Assembly (NCBI RefSeq): GCF_020026305.1 | Contig: NZ_CP075691.1 | Span: 62,001 to 126,000, forward strand | Length of the DNA stretch: 64,000 nt | Source of the DNA: Streptomyces sp. 135 | Lineage (GTDB): Bacteria; Actinomycetota; Actinomycetes; Streptomycetales; Streptomycetaceae | Direction: 5' to 3' | Part shown: piece after piece, positions 37,363-46,843 of the stretch | Position numbering within the stretch: the first letter of the stretch is position 1 | Layout: each line of letters starts with the position of its first letter | Translations under genes and position numbers: made by a program | Notes under the pieces: generated by a model | Databases searched by the model: none | The model's input: only the letters and a program-made list of their open reading frames with translations | Told to the model about the DNA's origin: nothing

Positions 37363-39122
37363 CGGAAGGCCGGTGCCAGCGTGTCCGCCACCACGGCGGT
37401 CGGCGCGCTCAGCGCGTCCAGGGCGCTCCGGCACACCGCCACGATCCGGGCGTTCTCCGCCGTGTCACGGACGGCAATCCGCACGGTCCGTCCCTGGTAC
37501 GCCGGGGACATCGGCGACAGGTCACGCAGGAACACGTCGTGCCGCCGACACTCGCGCACCAGCCGCGCCGCGCTCGGGCCCCCCGGCGGCAAGGTCACCG
37601 TGAGGAAGTTCGCCACCCCCTCGTCGACCGAGAGGAACCGGCCCAACTCCCCCAGGCCTTGCGCCAGTTCCCCGCGCAGCACATGGGTGTGGGCCCAGCG
37701 CTGCGCGTAGTACGCCGGGTCGCGCAGCGCCGTCACGGCAGCCAACTGCGCCGGCAGGCTCACGGGCCACGGCGGTGTCCAGCGCCGCAGCGCCGCGGCC
37801 GTCTGGGGAGCGGCCACCAGGTACGCGGCCCGCATCCCCGACAGCGCGTACATCTTCGACAGCGAGGTGCAGACCACGACCCGGGCGTCGGCCGAGGCGA
37901 GCCCGGCGAGCGAGTCCGTCGGATCGACGTAGCCCAGGTACGCCTCGTCGATCCACCACCGGGTCCGCCCGGGCGAGGCCTCGATCACCGCGCGCAGCGT
38001 GTCGGCGGGAGCGTGGCGGCCGGTCGGGTTGTTCGGGTTGACCACCACCACGAGGTCGTACCGTCCGTCACCGGTCGCGGCGGCGAGCCGGGCCGGGTCG
38101 AGCAGCCAGCCGTCCTCCCGGCGCAGCTGGAGCCGGTCGACCTGGCAGCCGATCACCCGCTCGGTGACATGGGCGTACTCCCCGTAGCCCGGATCGAGCA
38201 GGAGCACCCGGCTCCCCGGCGTCAGCCACCGGCCGAACGCCCGGAAGATCAGATCCGACGAACCCGCCCCGACGACCAGCGACTCCACCGGCAGCCCGCG
38301 TACGTCGGCGATCTCCGCGAGCAGTCCCTCCGCGCCAGTCGGCGGCGAGGTCCGGGCCGCCCACCCCAGATCCTCCGAAAGGACCGCGCGGACCCCTGGG
38401 GAGGGTGGGAACCAGGCGTCCAGCACATCCGCCGCGACAACCTCGTGACGGCGGGTCAGGGTCCGGAAGTCGGTGCCGATCGCCGAGAAGAACGCCCCGC
38501 CGTGCTCACAGCCGTCAGCACGCGGTGCGAAGGGCACGTCGAGCCGCCAGTCCAGGTCCGTCCGCAGCCGCTCCAGGGTCCGGCCGTGGCGCTCCGCGAC
38601 CGTCCTCGTCAGCTCGGCCACGGAGCCGCTGAGGACCTCGAAGGAGACCGCTCCCGCGCGGACCGTGCGCCCGACCGGCCGCAACTCGGCGGCGAGGTAC
38701 ATCTCCAGCAGCTCCGTACGTCCCATCGCCACCACCCGGCGGCCGCCCCGCGCCGCGACCCAGCGCAGGGCCGCGTACATGAGGAGCGCCGCCGCCGCGG
38801 TGGACCGCCAGTGCTCCTCGACGGTCAGGACGCGGATCTCGAACGTCGTTTCTTCGGTCAGGACCGGCAGCTCCTCGCGCGTCAGGTATTTGTCGAGGGA
38901 GTAGCGGCCGACCCATGGCGGGGTGAGGCTGACGAAGCCGATCCGTGTCTCGCCGCGCGCGGCCACGAGATAGACGTTGTCGCCGTCGAGTCCGTCGCTC
39001 AGCCTTCCCGACGGATCCACCGGATGCTGGCCGAGCTCCTCCGCGTACACCCGGTGGCGCAGCTCGTGGATCCAGTCGTGATCTTGAGGCGTGGCAGTGC
39101 GCAACTGCAGCGCGTGGCCCAT
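37359..39122 (-). CDS. Fusion of GNAT-like domain and class I/II aminotransferase
   Basis: 587 aa from ATG 39122, after a GGGGGG ribosome site. Residues ~1-190 resemble a GNAT acyltransferase (RTATPQDHDWIHELRHRVYA, FEIRVLTVEEHWRSTAAAAL). Residues ~225-587 are a fold-type I PLP aminotransferase of the HisC/CobD kind: LVVGAGSSDLIFRAFGRWL, VVVNPNNPTGRHAP (Asn-Pro loop), WWIDEAYLGYVDP and the PLP Lys in CTSLSKMYALSGMR. It should transaminate or decarboxylate a phosphate- or lipid-linked amino substrate and may also acylate it. The 4-bp overlap with the CdsA-like gene points to a joint lipid-related pathway, an inference from context. Confidence 0.85.
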   Translation of the reverse strand: MGHALQLRTATPQDHDWIHELRHRVYAEELGQHPVDPSGRLSDGLDGDNVYLVAARGETRIGFVSLTPPWVGRYSLDKYLTREELPVLTEETTFEIRVLTVEEHWRSTAAAALLMYAALRWVAARGGRRVVAMGRTELLEMYLAAELRPVGRTVRAGAVSFEVLSGSVAELTRTVAERHGRTLERLRTDLDWRLDVPFAPRADGCEHGGAFFSAIGTDFRTLTRRHEVVAADVLDAWFPPSPGVRAVLSEDLGWAARTSPPTGAEGLLAEIADVRGLPVESLVVGAGSSDLIFRAFGRWLTPGSRVLLLDPGYGEYAHVTERVIGCQVDRLQLRREDGWLLDPARLAAATGDGRYDLVVVVNPNNPTGRHAPADTLRAVIEASPGRTRWWIDEAYLGYVDPTDSLAGLASADARVVVCTSLSKMYALSGMRAAYLVAAPQTAAALRRWTPPWPVSLPAQLAAVTALRDPAYYAQRWAHTHVLRGELAQGLGELGRFLSVDEGVANFLTVTLPPGGPSAARLVRECRRHDVFLRDLSPMSPAYQGRTVRIAVRDTAENARIVAVCRSALDALSAPTAVVADTLAPAFR

Positions 39123-39588
39123 GTGTGTGTCCCCCCTGAGGCGGTCCGGCGTTCGCGCCTCAGCATGGAGGAGTCCGGCAGACGGCACCTGAGTACGCGT
39201 ACTCAGGCATCGGAGGAGTTGGGAGCGGTCCAGGTCAGAGCCGAGCGGCGTCGGCCGGGGATCACTCTTCTTTGCTCAGCCGGAACTTGACCGGGTACAC
39301 CAAGGCCGATAGCGATCGGGACGATTGCTTGCCCGAGTCGCCCCCGATTACCGTGCCGGTGCCGCCGAATCCGACGACCGCCGGGGCAACCACCGCCAGA
39401 ATCGTCATCTGGTCTTCATTCACGATGCGAGCACTTCGGCCACCAGGCTTGACGACCCCCCTGCACATCCACTCCCGGCCGACGTTGCTTGCAGGAATAG
39501 TCGGCTACAGCGGCACACGGACTGCTTCCGGGCCGTCGAGTGAGGCCGTCGCACGAGGGGCCGGTGTCTTGCCACAGTCCCTCACGTG
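39123..39588. other. Intergenic, no confident gene
   Basis: The first ~60 bp hold the promoter of the leftward fusion gene. A short minus-strand frame at 39262-39468 (MTILAVVAPAVVGFGGTGTV, KFRLSKEE) is weakly protein-like but has no family or clear ribosome site. Confidence 0.35.
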
Positions 39589-40101
39589 TCACCGGGAGGA
39601 GTTGGTAGCTGTCACTGCCGTGCGCGCAGGCCGATGTATCCCCTGGCCGGGAAAAGCCCGGTGGGTGCCGCCTTCGGTGAAGAAGTACTGGAAGTGCGCG
39701 GCCGGCTTGCCGTAGGCGGTGACCGCTTCCGGTGCGCCCAGGATGCCGACGGCGTTGAGGACGAACGGCAGGGCCCTGTCACCGTGGACCAGCCCGGCGT
39801 CGATCTGCGCTTCGGTCGGCTCCCAGCTGTCAGGCATCCTCGCCTTGACCGCCTCTCGCGTGCCCTGGCGGCACAGGGCGCGGTAGACAGGGTCGTGCAG
39901 GGCTTGTTGGGCGTAGGCATGGGCCCGCTGGTATTCGGGGTTGGCGGTCCACTGTCCGAACTCGCTCACCCGCACATCCGGGTCCCCGGCCCCTTCGCGT
40001 GCGCGGCGAATACGGGAGGCCATCTGCCGGAGGTCGGCTCGCGCCTTCTTGCAGGCCTCGCGCTGCGGGCGCCCCTGGGCAAGGTAGGTGGCCGTGGTCA
40101 T
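39589..40101 (-). CDS. Hypothetical protein, 170 aa
   Basis: ATG 40101 (MTTATYLAQGRPQREACKKA). The composition looks natural: charged helices RADLRQMASRIRRAREGAGD, then VSEFGQWTANPEYQRAHAYA, HDPVYRALCRQGTREAVKAR, LPFVLNAVGILGAPEAVTAY and HFQYFFTEGG. I do not recognise the family. The last ~20 residues look less natural, so the true C terminus may be altered. It is divergent from the RacP-like remnant and may have belonged to the same mobile unit. Confidence 0.5.
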   Translation of the reverse strand: MTTATYLAQGRPQREACKKARADLRQMASRIRRAREGAGDPDVRVSEFGQWTANPEYQRAHAYAQQALHDPVYRALCRQGTREAVKARMPDSWEPTEAQIDAGLVHGDRALPFVLNAVGILGAPEAVTAYGKPAAHFQYFFTEGGTHRAFPGQGIHRPARTAVTATNSSR

Positions 40102-40129
40102 CTCCAGGTCGGAGACGGCACCTTCGCGA

Positions 40130-40378
40130 TGTCGGTGCCGCGGAGAACCCCACCCCGATCATCTGGCGGCGCAAGGACGGCTACATGTTCTCCGACAACC
40201 CCGCGGACTGGATCGAGTACGAGAAGAAGCAACTCGCCCAGGTCTCGGACGCCTCACCCGGATGATCACGGGCACGCTCGCCCCGCACCTGGCACGCTGC
40301 CCCGACGACGAATGGGCCCAGCTGGTATCCGCCCAGCTGACCGGAGTGTCCGCGACACTCGCCCAGCTCTCGAAGTAA
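40130..40378 (+). pseudogene. RacP-like protein C-terminal part, frameshifted
   Basis: Frame one encodes AAENPTPIIWRRKDGYMFSD, then PADWIEYEKKQLAQV; after an indel near 40240 the sense continues as LGRLTRMITGTLAPHLARCP, DDEWAQLVSAQLTGV and SATLAQLSK before the stop. The tail repeats the remnant at 10011-10169. I recall similar sequences in RacP-type proteins of Streptomyces elements, but this is unverified. In both places an IS5-type transposase gene of the same type starts 14-35 bp downstream. Confidence 0.5.
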
Positions 40379-40412
40379 CCCCTGTCCTCTCTACGCCATC
40401 GACGAGTCCGCC

Positions 40413-41360
40413 ATGCCGAGCCCTGACCGCCGTCGCCGCTACCCGTCCGACACCACGATCGCCGAGTGGGCCCTCCTCGAACCGTTCCTGCCCGTCCCGG
40501 CCTGCCAGACCAAGACCGGCGGGCACCCCGAGAAGTGGCCCCGGCGCCAGATCGTCGACGCCATCCGCTACATCACCGACAACGGCGCGAAGTGGCGCGC
40601 GCTGCCGTCCGACTATCCTCCGCGGGAGACCGTTTACGGGTTTTCCACCCGCTGGAACCGCCGGGGCGTCGTCACCTTCATCCGTGACCAGCTCCGCCGC
40701 CGTCTCCGCACTGGCCTGGGACGATGCCCCTACCCGGTGACGCTGATAGTCGATTCGCAGTCGGTCAAAGGCGCCACCACGGTGAGCCGGGCAACTCGCG
40801 GATTCGATCCCGCGAAAATGATCAATGGGCGGAAGAGACACCTCGCGGTGGACACGAAGGGCTTCCCCGTGATGATCATGGTGACGCCTGCCGACATGCA
40901 AGACCGGGACGCCGCCCGCGAACTACTCTGGCGCCTTCGCCTCACGCACCCGCAGATCACCCAGGTCTGGGCCGACTCCGCCTACGCCGGCCGACTCGTC
41001 ACCTGGGCCGAGGACTTCCTCCACATCACCCTCAAAACCGTCTCCCACCCCAAAGGAGCCAAAGGGTTCGTCGCCCTCCCGCGCCGCTGGCGTGTCGAAC
41101 GCACGCTGGGGTGGATCATGAACGCCCGCCGCAACGCACGCGACTACGAACGCCTCCCGCAGCATTCCGAGGCTCACCTGAACTGGTCGCTCATCACCCT
41201 CATGACCAGGCGGCTGACCCGGAAGAAGCCCGCCCGCGGCTGGGTGAAGAAGCCTCCGGCTTCGACCAGCGCGGCCAAGTGCTCCTTCGCGCCCATCACC
41301 GTCCGCGGCCCGCGCCGCGCTGCGGACGAGGCCGCTCGCATGGTCGACCCGGAATCATGA
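40413..41360 (+). CDS. IS5-family transposase
   Basis: 315 aa from ATG 40413. It contains the N-terminal block RRRYPSDTTIAEWALLEPFL and NGAKWRALPSDYPPRETVYG, and a full DDE core: VTLIVDSQSVKGA (first Asp), QVWADSAYAGRLVTW (second Asp) and RRWRVERTLGWIMNARRNAR (Glu). The last ~40 residues after MTRRLTRK are not typical and may be read-through beyond the usual end. The same gene is represented by a 35-codon stub at 10183-10289. I did not find terminal repeats. Confidence 0.88.
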   Translation: MPSPDRRRRYPSDTTIAEWALLEPFLPVPACQTKTGGHPEKWPRRQIVDAIRYITDNGAKWRALPSDYPPRETVYGFSTRWNRRGVVTFIRDQLRRRLRTGLGRCPYPVTLIVDSQSVKGATTVSRATRGFDPAKMINGRKRHLAVDTKGFPVMIMVTPADMQDRDAARELLWRLRLTHPQITQVWADSAYAGRLVTWAEDFLHITLKTVSHPKGAKGFVALPRRWRVERTLGWIMNARRNARDYERLPQHSEAHLNWSLITLMTRRLTRKKPARGWVKKPPASTSAAKCSFAPITVRGPRRAADEAARMVDPES

Positions 41361-41377
41361 GATGGGGCCCGATGCGC

Positions 41378-41992
41378 TCACCGAAGCCGAGGTGAGAAAT
41401 CTGCTTGTGCGGTGGCACCGAGCATGCGGAGAAGGCTGACGCGGAGGGCGTCCTGTGCAGCCGGGGCGGACAGGCGGCCGGTGTCCTGCTCCTCGCTCGC
41501 GGCATGGCCGAGCCTGATGGTCGCCGCGACCAGCCAGTCGACGGGGAGCCGGTTGTCGAAATCTCCGGTCTGCCGTCCGCGTTGGATCACCCGTCTGATC
41601 CGGTCGGCGACGGGCGTGTGCCGGTCGTAGTCGGCCTGCGAGCTGACGGGGTGCGCGCTGATCACCTGCAGCAGTACGGGGTAGCGCCCAGTAACCTGTG
41701 CGGCGGCATCGAGCATGCGCATCAGGGCGTCCGCGGCGGGGCCCGTGCCGAGGTCGGCGGCATCCATGGCCGCGACGGCCTCCTCAGTGATCCGCTCGAC
41801 CACGGCCAGCAGCAGCTGTTCCCGTGAAGGGAAGTGGGCGTAGACGGTCGGGCGGGTCACGCCCGCGGCGCTGGCGATCGTCTCCAGGCTGGCGTCGGGT
41901 TCGGCGTTGAGGACCCGGGTTGCGGCATCAAGGATGGCGGCCCTGCTGCGGCGGGCGTCAGCACGGCGGTTTCGGGCGGGGGAAGACGTCAT
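41378..41992 (-). CDS. TetR-family transcriptional regulator
   Basis: 204 aa. Residues ~12-60 are the TetR DNA-binding domain: RSRAAILDAATRVLNAEPDA, SLETIASAAGVTRPTVYAHF and PSREQLLLAVVERI. The rest is a helical ligand-binding and dimerisation domain. It is divergent from the SnoaL-like gene with 87 bp between starts, where TTACA-type inverted repeats lie. It probably represses itself and the SnoaL-molybdenum hydroxylase operon. The IS5 transposase ends just downstream. Confidence 0.92.
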   Translation of the reverse strand: MTSSPARNRRADARRSRAAILDAATRVLNAEPDASLETIASAAGVTRPTVYAHFPSREQLLLAVVERITEEAVAAMDAADLGTGPAADALMRMLDAAAQVTGRYPVLLQVISAHPVSSQADYDRHTPVADRIRRVIQRGRQTGDFDNRLPVDWLVAATIRLGHAASEEQDTGRLSAPAAQDALRVSLLRMLGATAQADFSPRLR

Positions 41993-42030
41993 CTCTTACA
42001 TGTTGCCAAACTTATTCGAGCCTGCATATC

Positions 42031-42043
42031 TTACAGAGTGTAA
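42031..42043. promoter_or_regulatory. Candidate TetR operator
   Basis: TTACA-GAG-TGTAA is a perfect inverted repeat with partial extension (ATC..AGAT), in the 87-bp gap between the TetR and SnoaL-like genes. Another TTACATGT half site lies at 41996-42003. Assignment rests on symmetry and location. Confidence 0.5.
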
Positions 42044-42079
42044 AAGATCGCGTGTGAGCATCCGACCGACGGGAGTGAC

Positions 42080-42499
42080 ATGCGCCCACTCGGCAACACC
42101 GACCCCAAGCAGTTCATCGCCGACTTCTTCACCTGCTTCACCGAGGACTTGCTGCAGACGGACGATGACGCGGCGGTGATCGTCGACCGCTATCACACCC
42201 CGGACATCGTCGAGATCGCCGACGGACACCGGATGGACCGCGACAAGCTCATCGCGCACACTCGCCCGGTCCGCAAGAACCGGCCCACCATCCGTATGGA
42301 AGTGCACGAGGCCATCGCCGACGAGGGCAGGCTCGCCGCCCGTTACACCCTGCACTCCTCGCAGCGCGGCAAGGACCTCGCCATCGAGATCTACTTCTTC
42401 GGCCAGTTCACCCCCGAAGGGCGTATGCGTCAGGCGCACATGACAACCCGCACTGTTCCCGTGGACGGCAGCGGCGAGCGGCAAGAGGCAGCACCGTGA
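42080..42499 (+). CDS. SnoaL/NTF2-like protein
   Basis: 139 aa from ATG 42080 (site GGGAG upstream). NTF2-like pattern: FIADFFTCFTEDLLQTDDDA, IVDRYHTPDIVEIADGHRMD, DKLIAHTRPVRKNRPTIRME and RMRQAHMTTRTVPVDG. The fold forms a cone-shaped ligand pocket used by small isomerases, cyclases or binding proteins. The next gene starts at 42496 and overlaps the stop, so it heads the operon with the molybdenum hydroxylase locus under the divergent TetR regulator. The substrate is unknown. Confidence 0.85.
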   Translation: MRPLGNTDPKQFIADFFTCFTEDLLQTDDDAAVIVDRYHTPDIVEIADGHRMDRDKLIAHTRPVRKNRPTIRMEVHEAIADEGRLAARYTLHSSQRGKDLAIEIYFFGQFTPEGRMRQAHMTTRTVPVDGSGERQEAAP

Positions 42500-43251
42500 C
42501 CGAGAGTACGCACACGGTCACGGGCATGGCCTGCGGGTACTGCGCGGAGTCGGTCGCCGAGGAGCTGGAGCGCATCGTCGGCGTTACCGCCGTAACAGTG
42601 GATGTCGACAGCGGCACGGTTGTGGTCACCAGCGGCAGGGATTTGGAAACCGCGGACGTACGCGCCGCGGTCGAGGCACTGAGCCGGTGCGGATGGCCGC
42701 CCCTGACCGTGACCGAGGACGGCCTTGAGGTGGCGGCCACCTGCACCGTCAGCGACCTGCTGGCCTTCGCCCGCGCGCCTGGGCAGCCGTGGCCGCGGGC
42801 CCGGACGCTCATCGCCGACTGCTGCCGGGCCTTCTCGTCGTCCTTCAAGGTGTGGAAGACCGCCACCGTCGGCGGCAATGTGTGCCTGGCGTTGCCGGCC
42901 GGCCCGATGATCTCCTTGGCTGTGGCCCTGGACGGCATGTGCCAGGTGTGGGGACGGGACGGGCGTCGGAGCCGGGTGCCGGTGACGGACTTCGTGACCG
43001 GGCCCGGCCGCACGGTGCTCCGGCCCGGTGACCTGCTGCGTTCACTTCACCTGCCGGCCGCGGCGCTCACTCGGCCCGTGGCTTGGCGCCGGGTGAGCCT
43101 GCGCCCGTTGGGCCGCTCCGCCGCCCTGGTGACGGGCACCCGCGCCTCCGACACGGGCCGGACGAGCATCGCGGTCACCGCGGCGACCATCCGGCCCGTC
43201 GTGCTGACCTTCGATCAACCGCCGGCCGCCACCGTCCTGCACGACGCCTAG
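42496..43251 (+). CDS. HMA domain fused to molybdenum-hydroxylase FAD subunit, 3' frameshift
   Basis: 251 aa. Residues 1-~68 are a heavy-metal-associated domain with the metal site GMACGYC (HTVTGMACGYCAESVAEELE). From ~75 the sequence is the FAD-binding subunit of xanthine/CO-dehydrogenase-type enzymes: LEVAATCTVSDLLAFARAPG, SSFKVWKTATVGGNVCLALP (the GGN FAD loop), LAVALDG and VPVTDFVTGPGRTVLRPGDL. The usual first ~60 residues of this subunit, which carry the other FAD motif (AGGTD), are replaced by the HMA domain. Near 43247 one missing C truncates the frame at HDA; the natural end (LIVEDVHGLPAWRRHLVFQL to 43367) follows in another frame. Confidence 0.8.
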   Translation: MTESTHTVTGMACGYCAESVAEELERIVGVTAVTVDVDSGTVVVTSGRDLETADVRAAVEALSRCGWPPLTVTEDGLEVAATCTVSDLLAFARAPGQPWPRARTLIADCCRAFSSSFKVWKTATVGGNVCLALPAGPMISLAVALDGMCQVWGRDGRRSRVPVTDFVTGPGRTVLRPGDLLRSLHLPAAALTRPVAWRRVSLRPLGRSAALVTGTRASDTGRTSIAVTAATIRPVVLTFDQPPAATVLHDA

Positions 43252-43370
43252 AGGACGCGTTGGAGCCCGGCCTCATCGTCGAGGACGTCCATGGCCTGCC
43301 CGCGTGGCGGCGCCACCTGGTGTTTCAGCTGGCCGACGAGGTACGGCGTGCCCTGTCGCGGAGGTAGAGG

Positions 43371-46071
43371 ATGCCCTTCTCGGTCCGGATCAACGGCCAT
43401 GAGACCGCACAGCCGCCAGCCCCCGGCCAGTGTTTGCGCACCTATCTGCGCGAACACGGCTGGAGGGAGGTGAAGAAGGGGTGTGACACGGGCGACTGCG
43501 GTGCCTGCACCGTGCACGTCGACGACCTGGCCGTTCACAGCTGTCTGTATCCGACGCACCGCGCCGACGGCCGTGCCGTCACCACTGTGCAGGGGCTGGG
43601 CGCGGGGGATCGGCTGCATCCCGCGCAGGAGGCGTTCACCGGGCGCGGGCGTTCCAGTGCGGCTACTGCACCCCCGGCCTCGTCATGACCACCGCCGCCC
43701 TTGCCCCGGAGCAATACGCCGACCTGCCGCAGGCCCTGAAAGGCAACGTGTGCCGGTGCACCGGCTACCGGCCCATCGGCGAGGCCGTGAGGGCCTCACA
43801 TGCCCAGCCCGGCCCATCACCCGCCTGGGATGCGGCGGATCCGGCCTCCCTCGGTGTCGTCACCGGCACCGCACGCTTCACCCTTGATGACCCCGAACCG
43901 GCTGGTCTGCTGCACCTCGCCCTGCTGCGCTCCCCGCACCGCCACGCCCGCATCCGGCACTTCGACACCACCGCCGCCCGGGCCGTGCCCGGCGTGCATG
44001 CCGTCCACACCCACCAGCACGCCCCGCCGGGGCGCTTCTCCACGGCCCTGCACGAACGCACCGACTACGACCCCGCCGACACCCGCGTCCTGGACGACGT
44101 CGTCCGTCACGTCGGGCAGCGCGTCGCCGCCGTCGTCGCTGACAGCGCGGCCACCGCCGAGCGGGCCTGCGCACTCATCCGCGTCACCTACGAGGTCCTA
44201 CCAGCCGTCACCGACGCCGAGCAGGCGCTGGACCCCGGCGCCCCGCGCGTGCACCCCGACGGCAATCTCGTCGAGGAGGTCCACCTGGCCACCGGGGATG
44301 TGGAGCGGGGCCTGGCCCAGGCGGACGCCCGCTACACAACCACCTTCCACACCCAGCGTGTGCAGCACACCGCCCTGGAGTGTCACGCCACCCGAGCCTG
44401 GAGGGCGGCCGACGGGCGCCTGCACGTCCATACCACCACCCAGGCCCCGCACCTGGCGCGCCGTCGCCTGTGTGCGATCTTCGGCCTGCCGCCTGAGCGG
44501 GTCCGGGTCACCGCCGCCCGGCTCGGGGGCGCCTTCGGTGGCAAGCAGGACCTGCTCACCGAGGACATCACCGCCTTGGCCGCCCTGCACACCGGTCGCC
44601 CCGCGCAACTGGAGTACACCCGTGCCGAAGAGCTCACCGCCACCACCACCCGCCACCCCTTCACGGTGCGCGTCACTCTCGGCGCGCGGCGCGACGGGGC
44701 CCTCACCGGCCTGAAGCTGCACGTCGTCGCCGACACCGGCGCCTACGGCAACCACGGTCCGGCCGTGCTGCGCAAGGGGTGCACTGAGGCGCTCGCCCTG
44801 TACCGGTGCGCGGACATCGCGGTCGACGGCTACAGCGTACGTACCAACAACGTGCCCGCCGGCGCCTTCCGCGGCTACGGCGTCGGCCAAATCACCTTCG
44901 CCGTCGAGTCCGCCCTCGACGAACTCGCCGCATCCTCGGCCTCGGTACCCTGGCCATGCGCCGCACCGCATACCTCCAAGCCGGCGACAAGAGCCCCTTC
45001 GCGGGAGCGGGCGGCCACCACCCGATCATGGACACGGGCCTGTCAAAATGCCTGGACGCCCTCGCCGCCGCCCGCGTCCACCGCCGGGCTGCCCGGCCCG
45101 TGCCGGCGGCCCACCCGCATGTTCTGGTCGGGGAGGGCCTGGCCGTCGCCGCAGGGCACACCGAACCCGCGGACGACCACATCGCCACCGCGAGCGTCGC
45201 TCTGCGCGCCGACGGCCACTACGACCTCGCCGTCGGCGCACCCGAGTTCGGCAGCGGCACGAGCAACGTCCTGCACCGTCTGGCCGCCGACGCCCTGCAC
45301 ACCCGACCGGACCGCATCCGCCTGCACCAGGCCGACACCGACCTGCTCGCCCACGACTCCGGCGGTTTCGCATCCACCGGCATCCTTCTCGCCGGCACGG
45401 CGGTCACCCGTGCCTGCCAGAGCTTGTCCCGGCAGATGACCGAACTGACGGCAGCCCACTGCGGCAGCCATCCCGCCCATTGTCGGCTGGACACGGACCA
45501 GGTCCGGTGCGCCGAGACGGCCCTGCCCCTGACCGCTCTGCACGCGTACGCGCAGGCGGCCGGGCAGCACCTGACGGCATCCGGCCGTGCCACCACCGCG
45601 GAACGCCACCCGAGCCTGGCCCTCAGCGCCCAGTGGTTCCGCGTCAGCGTCGATACGACCACCGGAATCGTGACCGTCCTGGACAGCGTGCACGCCGCAG
45701 ACGCCGGCCGAGTTCTCGACGAGACCCAGTGCCGCGGGCAGATCGAAGGGGCCGTCGCGCAAGGTATCGGCACCACGCTCTTCGAGAGCCTGCCCACCGA
45801 CGACCAGGGCCACATCATCACGCCCGACCTGCGGAGCTACGCCGTCCCGCACTACGGCGATCTGCCCCCGACCCAGGTCCACTTCGTCCGCCCCGACGTT
45901 CCCGCCCACCACCAGACGCCCAAGCCGATGAGTGAACTCCCGTTCAACCCGGTCGCCCCGGCGCTGGCCAACGCCTTGCGCGACGCCACCGGCCGCCGCT
46001 TCAGCACCCTTCCTCTGCGCCCCGATGTCGTGTGGTCCCAGCTCATCACCCCAAGTGCTGACCGAACATAA
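43371..46071 (+). pseudogene. Molybdenum hydroxylase, [2Fe-2S] and Mo-binding domains fused, two frameshifts
   Basis: ATG 43371 (GAGG site) starts a [2Fe-2S] domain: KKGCDTGDCGACTVHVD gives the first cluster. After an indel at ~43645 the second cluster follows as FQCGYCTPGLVMTTAA and GNVCRCTGYRPIGEAV, running straight into the molybdopterin domain (FTLDDPEPAGLLHLALLRSP, LGGAFGGKQDLLTEDI, TNNVPAGAFRGYGVGQITFA). A second indel at ~44930 shifts the rest (LGTLAMRRTAYLQAGDKSPF, GAPEFGSGTSNVLHRLAADA, QCRGQIEGAVAQGIGTTLFE) to 46071. The intact product would be ~890 aa, a hydroxylase using FAD, two Fe-S clusters and Mo cofactor. Substrate unknown. Confidence 0.82.
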
Positions 46072-46275
46072 TGCGGTGGCCTCCTGTCCCAACTGGCGAC
46101 GAGTGTGCCCGCGTAGACCACATCGCCCCATCGAGAAGTCACACCGCAGCGGGCCGGCAGCCGACGGCTGAGCGCCTCATAGCCCTGTGCGCTGCCTGCG
46201 TAGGGGTGGGTGCCTGAGCGGCTCGTGCTGCCCCGTAGTCTCGTTGCGTTCACATGGCAAGACGGGGGGCGCTCA

Positions 46276-46500
46276 ATGGCGAAGCCGGTACGTGCAGCAC
46301 TAGGTGAAGTCTGGCTGACCTGCCAGGTCTGTCAGGGAGACCTGTTCCGAGAGCGGAGTGTCCTGCTCAACAGCACCGGTATGGAGTTCCTGAAGTTAGC
46401 CTGGGCCGACGAGAGCGCTACGGGCCTGATTTGCTGGCGATGTGGCTACGTGCACCTCTTCGTCAACAAGAACATCAAGCTCTATCAGGCGGAGAAGTAG
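46276..46500 (+). CDS. Small zinc-ribbon-like protein
   Basis: 74 aa from ATG 46276, preceded by GGGGGG 6-11 bp upstream. Two Cys pairs, LTCQVCQGDLF and LICWRCGYVHLF, frame a ~37-residue segment and form a likely zinc ribbon. The C-terminal FVNKNIKLYQAEK is basic. It is the kind of small DNA- or protein-binding factor common in actinomycetes; no partner is evident. Confidence 0.75.
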   Translation: MAKPVRAALGEVWLTCQVCQGDLFRERSVLLNSTGMEFLKLAWADESATGLICWRCGYVHLFVNKNIKLYQAEK

Positions 46501-46843
46501 CGGGGACAGCCGCTCAAAGCGCATGGCACCAGGAAGGCGCCGCGGAGGGTCGGCTGGGGCCGCAAGCGGGGGCGTGATGGCCGTCGTGGTCAACGCGGTC
46601 ACCGCCCTCGCGGCCGGCCATCTGCTCGGGCGGCCACTCCGGAGCAACTCGGCAGCTCTGACGTCACCCATGGTGCTCTGTCCAGGCACTGATTCCCTTG
46701 CCCGGCGCGGGTGTGCGGGTCGGGCCGGATGGGTTGGTTGTTCCGGTGCCGATTGAGAGCCTCGGGCCAGGGTCGGCTCTGACGCCTGTACGGGAAGGAC
46801 CCCCGGGCGAGATCACCCCACGTCCCGACGCATCAAGGCCCTA
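46501..46843. other. No recognisable gene
   Basis: Neither strand shows a family-like sequence. AGCGG..CCGCT just after the small zinc-ribbon gene could form a weak hairpin. Confidence 0.4.

Noticed and set aside
36365..39290. Very long plus-strand frames opposite the CdsA-like and aminotransferase genes
   Set aside because: Composition is Arg/Pro/Ala-rich and matches the antisense of clear minus-strand genes; no domain is visible.
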